Below, one piece after another: positions 1-18,892 of a DNA stretch of 64,000 nt. A model generated the notes under the pieces. The model was not told where the DNA came from. It did no database searches and saw only the letters and a program-made list of their open reading frames with translations. Every line of letters starts with the position of its first letter. The stretch's first letter is position 1. The DNA is taken from positions 34,661,930 through 34,725,929 of the forward strand of contig OX439131.1 of the NCBI GenBank assembly GCA_949318235.1, in the 5' to 3' direction. Position numbers and translations under genes: made by a program. This stretch comes from Ecdyonurus torrentis (lineage: Eukaryota > Arthropoda > Insecta > Ephemeroptera > Heptageniidae).

Positions 1-378
1 GAAAGCCCCTCTACCTGTGACAATTACTTTAAACTTTTATTTAGCATGGCCAGAGGTACTCTCACTTTCAACGTCACATGATTTCTGTTTCTGTCACTTC
101 TGTGTCCGGTTTAGCTGGTTTACATTTTTTTTTTTTTTTTTTTTAAACTTTGCAGCATTATTTCTCTAATATTTGAAACAATGGAAAGAAACTCATGAAG
201 TTACAGAGACTGTAATTCATCTTAGACATTATCTTAAATCATTAATTTGATAATCCCTAAAATTGATAATAATTAGGCTGTTGCCATTATTATTCATTGA
301 GTTTCCAATAATGAACAAAAGATGTAAAAAAGTTTAACTTAATTTAAATAAGCAGTATCACCTTTCATGTTAGCTAGG

Positions 379-692
379 ACTATAGGGTCTATGCATTCAT
401 GTTAAAGTCAACGCCATGTTGGATAACTCAATAGCATGGGTGGCATAATAGAAAAATAAATAATTTTGCCAGTTTAAAAACACTATGCAATATTTTTGAG
501 AGCATTGATTCTGTAAATATGTTGAATTAGTATCTTAAGTATGTGAGAAAAATAATAACAAAAAAATTAACCAATTTAGCAAAGAAAATTGTCTTAAACG
601 AAGTTTGTCCTATGCTGAGCAATGTTATTCACTACTCCAGTATGGCCTCCAAGCGCATTAAATATGACGTCATGCACATACACCCTATATGA
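379..692. mobile_element. MITE, CTATAGGGT-ended family, copy 1
   Basis: The ends are imperfect inverted repeats: TATAGGGTCTATGCAT on the left against the complement of CATGCACATACACCCTATAT on the right. The interior (about 468-690) recurs in inverted orientation at about 15085-15330 in the last ALG5 intron, including the shared blocks CTATGCAATATTTTTGAGAG and CACTACTCCAGTATGG. Two dispersed copies with matching interiors mark a repeat family. No coding capacity is present. Confidence 0.6.
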
Positions 693-1009
693 GCACTTGT
701 ATTATTGCTATTGAAATCCAAATAAAATTTTTAACTGGATTGCAGATAACAAGTTATCCAGATCGATGGATCTGGATTGTGGACAATAAATTATAAGAAT
801 TCATTTAACCACCACTAAGAACCACAAAAATTGGAAGCAGTTCCAGTCCCTGGTATCATATATCAAGTCTTTCGAATAGAAACTTCCTTGTAGAGCTTTT
901 TTGTGATGCGACCTTGAATCTTACCTGTTCTTTTCATAGAGCTCATAGTTGCATGGCAAAAAAACTTTACTACAGGGCCTCTATATTTGGAAGATATGAT
1001 ATCATACAT

Positions 1010-1203
1010 ATTGATGCCTCCGCGTCAAAAGTGAGCATCTACACTTTCCAGTTTTGCGATAAAAGGACTATCTACACTTTCTGCCAATGATCATCTGCAA
1101 TGTTAAGTTTAGGGCTGCTAGCCGAGTTTCAGCGCTGCTCGGAAAGTCGTTTTTTCGCAAAACTGGAAAGTGTAGATGCTCTCTTTTGACGTGGAAGCAT
1201 CGA
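1010..1203. mobile_element. MITE family A, copy 1
   Basis: About 70 bp at each end form an inverted repeat: TTGATGCCTCCGCGTCAAAA and CATCTACACTTTCCAGTTTT on the left mirror the right end. A second copy with the same ends and similar length lies at 16479-16683. The centre, around 1090-1135, is unpaired. It is non-coding and was presumably mobilised in trans. Confidence 0.75.
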
Positions 1204-1379
1204 TATGTATGTATGTATTTATATCGTTGGGATAGGACACAAACCACGTGTCTACAAAAGCAGCAAAGTCGAAACTCTTATCTTTTTGTATGTTGTTTGG
1301 AACTTTGTTGCTTTTGTAGATGCACGGTTTGTGCTCTAACCCGACAATATGTCATAATATATATATATATATGTTATAT

Positions 1380-1528
1380 CAGGGCTTAAAGTAAGCCGGA
1401 GCTATCCGGAGCTGAGCTCCAGTAATAAGTTGAAAATTTAACATTGCGCTTATGGGAGCTTCGGAGCTATCTTGAGTTTTTAAGCATTGATAGCTCCGGA
1501 AAAAGAATTTTTCTAATTTAAGCCCTGT
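1380..1528. mobile_element. hAT-type MITE with 8-bp TSD
   Basis: This 149-bp element begins CAGGGCTTAAA and ends with its complement. It is flanked by a perfect 8-bp direct repeat, TGTTATAT, at 1372-1379 and 1529-1536. CAGNG termini with an 8-bp target duplication are the hallmark of the hAT superfamily. The interior carries repeated GGAGCT/AGCTCC motifs. There is no transposase. Confidence 0.85.
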
Positions 1529-1613
1529 GTTATATGTACTGGTATGTAAATTACACTAAAATTTCTCTAGGTACAGTATCTAGAGACTTTACTCTTATGT
1601 TTAAATATGTATG

Positions 1614-1737
1614 TACAGCTCTGGCCAAAAGTTCCCAAACGGGGCAGCGGCGGCCGCTGCGTTTTCTCATAAAGATAACATAGTGTGGTTGCGGGTTGCC
1701 TATGCAAATCGTTCGGGAACTTTTGGCCAGAGCTGTA
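1614..1737. mobile_element. Tc1/mariner-like MITE family B, copy 1
   Basis: The termini are CAGCTCTGGCCAAAAGTT and its complement, flanked by TA, as in Tc1/mariner insertions. The interior contains a GC-rich GCGGCGGCCGC block and a conserved TTTTCTCATAAAGATAACAT block. Two further copies lie at about 23062-23185 and 28634-28772, both in GNPTAB introns. The element is non-coding. Confidence 0.75.
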
Positions 1738-2216
1738 CCAAATCCAAATGAAAAAGCTGCCGTATATGTATGCATACATAATACAATATTCTCATCTCAT
1801 AAGCGTGCCGTACAGGTACAGTACACATCTTTTTCATTATGACTCAGATCATATGCAATTATTACATATATTATGTATTGTATTATTTATATTATAATGA
1901 TGCCTATATGTATATCAAACATGCACAATAAACACATAAATATGTCCCTTCTCTTCCCCCCCCCCCCCCCCCCAAAAAAACTAACAAACATAAAATTAAA
2001 CATATTTACTTAAGTTAAAATAAATACCGGTATGATGTACCAGCACAGGTTCAGGTTGTTGTATGTATGTATGAGTATGATACATACATATGTATGTGTA
2101 CCGGTACGTACTATGTACATACATACTATGTACATACCGGTACTATACATACATACGTATGTATGTATATGTATGCATATCATTTTATGTATGTATATGA
2201 TGAAAGCGTAGCGTAC

Positions 2217-2562
2217 CATTAGTTGTCTTCCTTGCATGGTGGCTTCGATTGTCTAATGAAACTTCTTTTTCAACGACCCACTGTCGATCCACATTGTAAA
2301 CCTCTTCAACGCAAGCAGGATATCCAATGCGTACAGGCATACTTTCTGCTAAAGTTATAGTATTTTTTATTTTTCCTTCTGAAAAAAATACATCTTTTGT
2401 ATTAGTGTAACTGTTTCCTTTAAAAAATTCCCCTTTAGAGTTAAGAGTACGAGGCAATTCTTCATCAGAAGACGAATCATCTTGAATTTCTCCTTCTTCA
2501 GGGCCATCGTCGTCAACATTAATTACTACAATATCTTTAGCTTTCGAAACGTCCTTAGCCAT
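2217..2562 (-). CDS. Unrecognised acidic protein, probable first exon
   Basis: Reading leftwards from an ATG at 2562, the frame gives about 115 residues beginning MAKDVSKAKDIVVINVDDDG. An acidic, serine-rich stretch with an EEGEI motif lies at about residues 22-35. After that the composition is ordinary globular protein (for example VRIGYPACVEEVYNVDRQW). Open frame continues to 2185, but it runs into CATA-type repeat, so I end the exon at a possible weak donor (ATG|GTACGC at 2217/2216). EEGEI acidic stretches occur in some nuclear RNA-processing proteins, but I cannot assign a family. No downstream exon is visible towards position 1, so the rest may lie outside the window. It could also be a non-gene; the amino-acid composition argues mildly for a real exon. 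Confidence 0.4.
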
Positions 2563-2899
2563 TTTTAGTATTATTTAGACTTTAACTAATAAATTAAGTA
2601 ACAATTTAACTATATTTATATCACGATATGTATTACACCACATCAAATATTTCACTTCAATCACCATAAATTGTTCTACTGGTTCTAATCATGCAAAGAA
2701 AGCAATGTAATGTTGAGCTGATGTTCGCTAATGTTGACAGAATGTTGAGGTTGAGCAATACTGGAGCAATAGCAAGCAGCAAGAAAAGGAAAAGACGGGA
2801 AAAGAGCTATGTATACTATGTATATTTTTTTTCCCCCGAGAAAAAATGGCGTCGTCCTCACGCTCCTCACCTCCACTCAGCTCAGCTCAGGCCGTCCCA

Positions 2900-5257
2900 A
2901 CCAGTGCCTGCTCACTTCCCATAGAGGACGTTACACGTTATAAAACTGAGAAAAGCTTAGTTCCTGATAACTCAACTGGTGGCAGCACAGGTCAAAAGTA
3001 GTCATCTCAAACATGGATCTCAAAGTTTGAGATGCCTGAATTACGAGACGGTCGGCGCAGAAAACTTATTTTTGCCGAGACTCGTAAAAACCGCTTTGCG
3101 CATGCGCAACTAAATACAAACGCGGTAATACTGAAATTTGAAGGATATTTTTGGTGGATTGAAGTATTTGGTCATTTTTATTATTATTATATTAATTAGT
3201 TTGTTTGTTTGTTTATTGTTTTACTTTTTTCAATTTACATTGAAAACTTTTCTTTATTTTGTTACTATCTTCAATAGCATCAGCAGAGCATACAGCACGC
3301 AAAATAAAATTATTTACACGTTGAAATTTTTTCATTTACTTATTGCATGGAGTTTTATATTATTACTATACTTTTTTTTTCTTTTTAAAATTTTTAAATT
3401 TCACTAAAAAATTCCTCAGATTTTTCGGCTTAAATTTTTAATAAAGTCTGTACACCGAAATTAAAGGGGGAAAAAAAACTAATTTTATAGCAATTTTATA
3501 TAAAAAAGATTAAACTAATAATATCTTTAAATAATAATATACACATTTTTATTCAAATCAAATTATAAGTTTATAACTCTTCAAACATAACTGATTTATA
3601 CGACTTGGATATTAGACTCATCTTGCATGCCACAAATTTTTATACGTAATTTGGTTTCAAGTTGTAAAAAAAAAAAATACAAAATATACAAAAAGTATAC
3701 AAAATACAATCTTGTGTACAAGAACAAAAAATTTTGCCCAAGGTTTCGTATCAAGCAAAATATAAAATATGCATCTTGCATCAAAATATCTTAATTAATT
3801 TGTTGTGCAACTTTTTTTAACTCACGTAAGACGTTTCCGTCTTTTCGTCAAGGTTTATTTCGTGTAAAATAATATACGTATATATGTATAAAAATATATT
3901 ATTGTTTGAATCAATTTAATGTTTGAGTTAAATTCATTAAGTATATTTTGAAATAACTTTTGAAAGTTTCAAAATGACGTCATATGCTCCAGCAGCTATG
4001 CATTCGGACAGATGAAAAGTTCCAGCCTCAATCTTTAGCGTCTTTCATAAATTAATGAAAAATACTTAATGCCAATAATTAGAAATTCACATAAATGTAT
4101 CGAATCATGATAATTAGTACAATACATTCTGTTTTAAATAATGCATAAAATTAACCGCAAAATTATATTAGCCATCCTCATTCGAACGCAGCATTAGTAT
4201 TTTTTGTTTGCACAATGCCATTCTTGCGAGGATTAAATATTTGATCTTACCTATATGTATATGTATATGTATATATAAGACTGCGCACGATTTTAAGTAT
4301 AAATTAATGAAATTTCACTACGCAAACTCTCGGGGTTACTGATTTATCTACATAAATACATAAATCTGATTTTCAATTTTATTTCTCATCTAAATATATG
4401 TATTTATATTTATATACATGTACTTTGATCGAAAAGAATACGTAAAACATAAAAATTATTTTAAGTAATTCAAAAAAAAAAAAAAAAAAAAAAAATCTAA
4501 CAAAGCGTACTACAGTTTTTTTTTTTTTTTTTTTTTACAACTTGAAACCAAATTACGTATAAAAATTTGTGGCAAGATGAGTCTAATATCCAAGTCGTAT
4601 AAATCAGTTATGTTTGAAGAGTTATAAACTTATAATTTGATTTGAATAAAAATGTGTATATTATTATTTAAAGATATTATTAGTTTAATCTTTTTTATAT
4701 AAAATTGCTATAAAATTAGTTTTTTTTCCCCCTTTAATTTCGGTGTACAGACTTTATTGAAATTTAAGCCGAAAAATCTGAGGAATTTTTTAGTGAAATT
4801 TAAAAATTTTAAAAAGAAAAAAAAAGTATAGTAATAATATAAAACTCCATGCAATAAGTAAATGAAAAAATTTCAACGTGTAAATAATTTTATTTTGCGT
4901 GCTGTATGCTCTGCTGATGCTATTGAAGATAGTAACAAAATAAAGAAAAGTTTTCAATGTAAATTGAAAAAAGTAAAACAATAAACAAACAAACAAACTA
5001 ATTAATATAATAATAATAAAAATGACCAAATACTTCAATCCACCAAAAATATCCTTCAAATTTCAGTATTACCGCGTTTGTATTTAGTTGCGCATGCGCA
5101 AAGCGGTTTTTACGAGTCTCGGCAAAAATAAGTTTTCTGCGCCGACCGTCTCGTGCCTGAATTCGACCGTGCTGCCACCAGTTGAGTTATCAGGAACTAA
5201 GCTTTTCTCAGTTTTATAACGTGTAACGTCCTCTATGGGAAGTGAGCAGGCACTGGT
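2900..5257. repeat. Large near-perfect inverted repeat (palindrome)
   Basis: The left arm 2900-3677 and right arm about 4525-5257 are reverse complements over some 730 bp, with a spacer of roughly 850 bp. They are close enough to encode the identical 89-residue open frame on opposite strands (3138-3407 + and 4790-5059 -). Differences I can see are a ~40-bp difference near 2990-3040 of the left arm, a 4-bp indel near 3630 and one or two base changes near 3435. The inner ends are A/T runs. The arms contain a GCGCATGCGC-like block. The open frame is low-complexity and hydrophobic and is not called a gene. The structure could be a young foldback transposon or a recent inverted duplication; an assembly artefact cannot be excluded by eye. 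Confidence 0.85.
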
Positions 5258-5593
5258 CCCAACCCCAACCCAACTCAACTTCGCTCAACTTGCTTTCAGC
5301 TTTCAGCTGCTTTCAGCTATAGTAACTATAAAGTGCTATAAAGGTAGTACTGCGGGTAGTACAGTCGATTCAGCAAAAGCGTTTTTTTGCTTCACACCGT
5401 CTTATCTAAACCCATGTTAAAAGGGGTCACTTCAATAAATCATAGCGCAACTAATAAAAATTGGCAGGACATAAAAATCATATCAAAACATGCCTAAACA
5501 AGTCAGCTATTGTTTTTAAATTTATGAATATCCTCCTGAGTTGATTAATATTATTAATTAATGATTTTCTGAGACATTGTAATCCGCCACTAA

Positions 5594-5791
5594 GATTGGC
5601 TGTCGAAGTGACTTCGGGCATCTCCGCAAAAGCGGTTTTCTCTCTACGCCAATCATAGGCCTACAAAATGTGGTTTTCACTTCCCCTGACCCCTGCACCC
5701 CCTACATAAGAAGAATGCGGTGACCATACTACTTTCAGCCAGAGTTGGGGACTCTGTTTCAGCCAATCAGGTGCTGCTAGCTGCAGCCAAT
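5594..5791 (+). promoter_or_regulatory. CCAAT-box cluster, candidate ALG5 promoter
   Basis: ATTGG occurs at 5594-5598, and CCAAT at 5649-5653, 5763-5767 and 5787-5791. Two of these are spaced 24 bp apart in a locally GC-richer stretch. Paired CCAAT boxes without a TATA box fit a housekeeping promoter. With the splice acceptor just upstream of the ALG5 ATG, this suggests transcription starts in the 5.8-6.0 kb area. Assignment to ALG5 is inference. Confidence 0.3.
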
Positions 5792-6479
5792 CAGCGACTG
5801 CGTTGATCCTGGACTGCGCTGGACTGACGGACTGACTAATCGGAAAGTGGTCCATCCATAAGAATTCATTACGTGCGCATTAGCACTTAATGTAATTTGC
5901 GCATACTTTCAACTACTTTAAATGATTAATAAAGCAAAGCAGAGCTGAGCCAGCTGTACACTACACTACACAAGTTGACGATGTTTTGAGTTTTGATTTG
6001 ATTGATGTGTGGCAATTTGATCAGGAAATTTCTTGATTATTACAGCAAAATTGAATGCATTATAGCAGTATTATTATAGTTTGAGCTGTATGCAGTTGAA
6101 GTGAGGTACGTGGCTGTCATGTCTTAGATATATGCCTTGCACAAACCTAACATAACCTTAATTTCGATCGAAAATCAAATAGCCGGTATGCATCATGATA
6201 ATATTAATATACATACATACATACATACATATTATATCATTGTCCTTTTTTTTTTTTTTTTTTTTTATAGATTAGATTTAAGTGAACAAATGCAGACCCA
6301 GCTGCGGTGGCTCACTCTTTTATCCCCACAGTAGTTTTTTAAGATTTCCACTAAATGATTTACATACAAGTATGTATGTATGTACATATCACTGTTTACA
6401 TACCAAGTTCATTAGATTATATTTAGATTAAGTGAACAAATGCAGTCCCAGGACCCAGCTGCGGTGGCTCACTGTTTCC

Positions 6480-6922
6480 CTACAGTAGTTTTTTTAAGAT
6501 TTCCACTATATGACTTTCATACAAGTACCACTGTTTACCTGTGTTTACCAGGTTCATTGGCAATCCATTCCAGTCCTTCACCGTCCTGGAGATGAACGAA
6601 TACTTTGCATGATTAGTGTTACTTACCATTCTACTGTACTTCCTATTATGATCATTCCTTCCCATATACATCCCTTCAGTAAGTTTACCCTCATCTATCA
6701 ATCTTATACGTCGCTGTGAGTCTCCTCTCGCCCTCCTTCGCCCCTCTTAAGTCCTCGCCCATTGCAATTCACGTACCATGTTTGTGACAATCCATCCCAG
6801 TCCTTCACCATCCTGGAGATGAACGAATACCTAGCATGATTAGTGTTACTTACCATTCTATTGTACATCTTATTATGATCACCCCTGCCTATGTACATCC
6901 CTTCTCCCCCCCCCCCCCCCAT
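6480..6922 (-). mobile_element. LINE (non-LTR retrotransposon) 3' remnants, duplicated
   Basis: Two minus-strand fragments (6480-6701 and 6770-6922) each read as the end of a reverse-transcriptase polyprotein: DHN.KY.RMVSNTNHA.YSF and ISR.VKDW.GLP. This resembles the ...SFFPRTI..WN.LP tail common in CR1/Jockey/RTE-like LINE ORF2. The two blocks are diverged repeats of each other. A further tandem repetition (AACAAATGCAG ... GCTGCGGTGGCTCACT) occurs at about 6285-6330 and 6435-6475. Both are broken, with no RT core visible. Confidence 0.55.
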
Positions 6923-7171
6923 ATATACCCCTCATCTCCATCCATCCCTTATACCCTCTATCAATCTTATACATACATCGCTGTGAGCTGTAAGTCTCCT
7001 CTCCCTCCTATGCCCCTCTAAGTCCTCCCATTGTAATTCACGTATGTACCATGTTTGTGACAGTTTGATGACCTGCCTTGATCAGAATTAAAATTTATAA
7101 AGTGTTCTGGTGATATGTTATATTAATGTATGTATGTACAGTATTTATTTTGCAGGAATCCACGAACCAAA

Positions 7172-16244
<9,073 letters not shown>

Positions 16245-16478
16245 ATAATACGTCTTCATCTTAAGTGTATATATGTTAATGTGATATATTCTGTGAGGGG
16301 TAAATTGTTATTCATTCTATTTTTAGCATAATAAGTACACTGTAAACTATTAATGTTCAGAAACTTTTGATAAGAATCTAGAATGTTTTATCATCTGAGG
16401 TAGAAAACCTTTACAAGTTGACTTTAAAATCCACCTCACTGTAGCATTTAAGTTTAGTTATCATCATCAAAAGCACAG

Positions 16479-16683
16479 GTTGATGCCTCCGCATCAAAAG
16501 CGAGCATCCATACTTTCCAGACTTCCGACAAAACGAATATCTACACTTTCCGAGCAGTGCTGTAACTCCACTAGTGGCCATCATAAGCTTAACATTGCAG
16601 ATGCTCGGCGGCGGAAAGTGTAGATAGTCATTTTGTCAGAAATCTGGAAAGTGTAGATGCTCGCTTTTGACCCGGAGGCATCG
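16479..16683. mobile_element. MITE family A, copy 2
   Basis: The ends GATGCCTCCGCATCAAAAGC and the complement CGCTTTTGACCCGGAGGCAT, with inner blocks ATCTACACTTTCC and GGAAAGTGTAGATAG, match copy 1 at 1010-1203. Both copies have a central TAAG(C/T)TTA.CATTGC.GATG-like spacer. It is non-coding. Confidence 0.75.
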
Positions 16684-16875
16684 AGGTACAACACCTTAAC
16701 AAAAGAGCAGGAATTTTCCAAATAGGAATATCTGCAAAGAATTTATATTTCTTCCCCTGTGAGGGGAAAAAAAGTGAAAATAGTAATAAGATTTTTTTTT
16801 TTTTTTTTTTTTTATAGAATGAAAAAAAGTTTTGCAAATTTTCAAGTCATAATGGAATAAAACTCAATAGTTTTT

Positions 16876-17255
16876 AAAGCGACACACAACCCTAAAAATA
16901 AGTATTTTTTGTTCTTTCCTAAAACAATTCAATAGTAATCAGTTGTTTATTTGACTTTTCTAGTCCGCAGGATAAGCGAGCCCCGCGAGGGTAACAATAT
17001 AGAGTACACGCCCCTCTACTATGAGAGTAAAAATTTTGTACCCCCTGCTGTACCTGGTAAGCTTACCTGAGAAGGTGTACAGATTTTTTACTCACACAGT
17101 AAAGGAAATCTCTGACGTCAGAGATTTCCTCTTTACCCTCGCGGGGCTTGCTTATTCTGCGGGCTTGAAAAGTCAAATAAACGACTAATTTCTATTGAAT
17201 TACTTTAGAATAGAACAAAAAATACTTATTTTTAGGGTTGTGTATCACTTTAATG
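16876..17255. mobile_element. Foldback MITE family F
   Basis: Arms at 16876-17003 and 17128-17255 pair almost perfectly: CACACAACCCTAAAAATAAG with its complement, then TATTTGACTTTTC and GCCCCGCGAGGGTAA. The centre contains a second small palindrome, GAAATCTCTGACGTCAGAGA. No coding frame is present, and I see only one copy here. Confidence 0.75.
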
Positions 17256-17520
17256 TATACCCTAAATATATAAAAACCAAGTCAACATAACGAGCACATG
17301 ATATTATTGAAATATTTAATTCATATACTGTATAGTATAATAAATTTATAAGCAATATATATGAAAAAAAAAAAACAATCTCTGAACTTATATTCTGACC
17401 TTTACATGCCTACATCATCATGGTTTTTTATTTTTATTTATCATTGTTTTTTAATCACTTTCCTTTTTTGTTTATTTTTACACACACTATATTGTTTATC
17501 TAACAAATTCATATTGTCAA

Positions 17521-17631
17521 TAATGCTGTTCGTAAACTCTGTTCTCTTGCACCAAAAAATGCACATTCCATTTGAATAAGCATAGGCGATCATCATTTTG
17601 GTGCAGAGAACAGGGTTTACGAACAGCATTA
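17521..17631. mobile_element. MITE family E, copy 1
   Basis: This is a 111-bp element with inverted ends TAATGCTGTTCGTAAACTCT and its complement. Copies with the same ends and an ATTCCATTTGAATAA core are at 18127-18238 and, decayed, at about 24045-24150 and 48715-48800. Confidence 0.75.
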
Positions 17632-18126
17632 TTATTGTCAGGAGATAAATAAGAATTGCATTTTATTTAAAGCATCACTTATTGTTTCTATATGATAGGC
17701 CTATATTAATAATAAACTTTTTCATAAAGCTTATATTTATAATATTTTATTTCCCAATTAACTGAATGGTAATTTCTTTATAGCAATAAATTACTTCTCA
17801 CTAAACATAATGAATTGTGATAACTGGTATGTAAGCAATAATCTGTTAGGTAAAAAAATATTTAATTTTTGTTTTGATATATATATTTGGAAAACGTGTC
17901 ATAAAATGTGTGACTCACTTGACGTGGTTAATTTGACGTATTTGATGGTTCGTTTAAGTCACCTTCCGACACCTTTAAGGGAGTAGGGGACCGATGTCGG
18001 GGCCATTAGACTCAAACTTTTCTTGTCATAAAAATCTGAAATTTTGCACAATGATACTTCAGCTTGAGACAATTTCAAATATATAAATATTTTGGGGGGT
18101 CACCGTGCAAATTAATTTTACATATA

Positions 18127-18238
18127 TAATGCTGTTCGTAAATCCTGTTCTCTTGCACCAAAATATGCGCATTCCATTTGAATAACCAAAGGTGATCGTC
18201 ATTTTAGTAGCAGAGAACAGGGTTTACGAACAGCATTA
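18127..18238. mobile_element. MITE family E, copy 2
   Basis: Ends TAATGCTGTTCGTAAATCCT and GGTTTACGAACAGCATTA bracket a core nearly identical to copy 1, only ~500 bp away in the same orientation. Confidence 0.75.
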
Positions 18239-18892
18239 ATGATTTGGGTTTTTTCGGTACGTCAAACATCATGAAATTTTTATTACGGCAAGGTGTGACC
18301 CTTAGCTACACAATGACACCAAATTTATAGACCCAAAACACTTCAAGTTTATTTATTTATTTATTAAACACCAAGGTGTACTTATACATATAGGTCTACA
18401 TTTCTGCATATTGACTTAATGATAGGGTCCGAGATGGACAATGAAGTAAGTGGTACCTAGTACATAGGCCACTACATAACACACATACACATTTATCATT
18501 ACACTCGTGATATTCTTTAATCTGACAGATTACATGGTGGAAACCATGCCCCGCATAACGGGTAAAAACATGCCTGTCAAGTTTATGAGATATATGGTCG
18601 GTACCCTACTCCTAATCCTTAGTTATCCTTAGTTGCCCACAGTAGTTTAATTACTGTGGTAGTTGTGAGTTGTGAGGTAGTTGTTTCTGGTAAATTTTAA
18701 AAGTAGATAAATATTCGTGGCAAATGACGCAACTGAGCATCGCATGCGCAATGTTTTGAGCGGGCAGCTGATATCGATATGGCTGATGCTGATATGGCTG
18801 ATATACGGAGAGAAAGAAAATAATGGTTAGTTTTAGTTATTTATAGTATGTGTTTTCTAAAATTAAAGTGTGTGTGATTGGCATTTATTACA

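Larger units (their letters stand above)
1..2184. other. Intergenic, repeat-filled; no gene seen
   Basis: I see no supportable coding exon here. The stretch holds three small mobile elements listed separately (about 379-692, 1010-1203 and 1614-1737), a hAT MITE at 1380-1528, a C-run near 1958-1973, and a block rich in ATGTAC/CATA repeats at about 2050-2200. Short open frames in this region lie inside repeats and show no protein-like composition. Confidence 0.6.
2563..7171. other. Intergenic between the minus-strand exon and ALG5
   Basis: Apart from the large palindrome (2900-5257), a CCAAT-box cluster (5594-5791) and LINE remnants (6480-6922), I see no coding sequence. A T-run at about 6246-6266 and a C-run at about 6907-6920 are present. 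A plausible splice acceptor (TTTTGCAG, ending 7155) sits just before the ALG5 start. This suggests that ALG5 has an upstream untranslated exon somewhere in this interval; a donor-like GTGAG|GTACGT lies near 6103. Confidence 0.5.
16245..18892. other. Intergenic between ALG5 and GNPTAB
   Basis: It holds the ALG5 3' untranslated region and several mobile elements: MITE A copy 2 (16479-16683), a foldback (16876-17255) and two MITE E copies. No coding exon is seen. Just upstream of GNPTAB, around 18725-18790, is a GC-richer patch with TGACGCAA and CGCATGCGCA (an NRF1-like site), the best candidate GNPTAB promoter. Confidence 0.55.

Noticed and set aside
3138..3407. 89-residue hydrophobic open frame, identical on both palindrome arms
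   Set aside because: Low-complexity Phe/Leu/Ile composition from AT-rich DNA, no domain; conserved only because the arms are recent copies.
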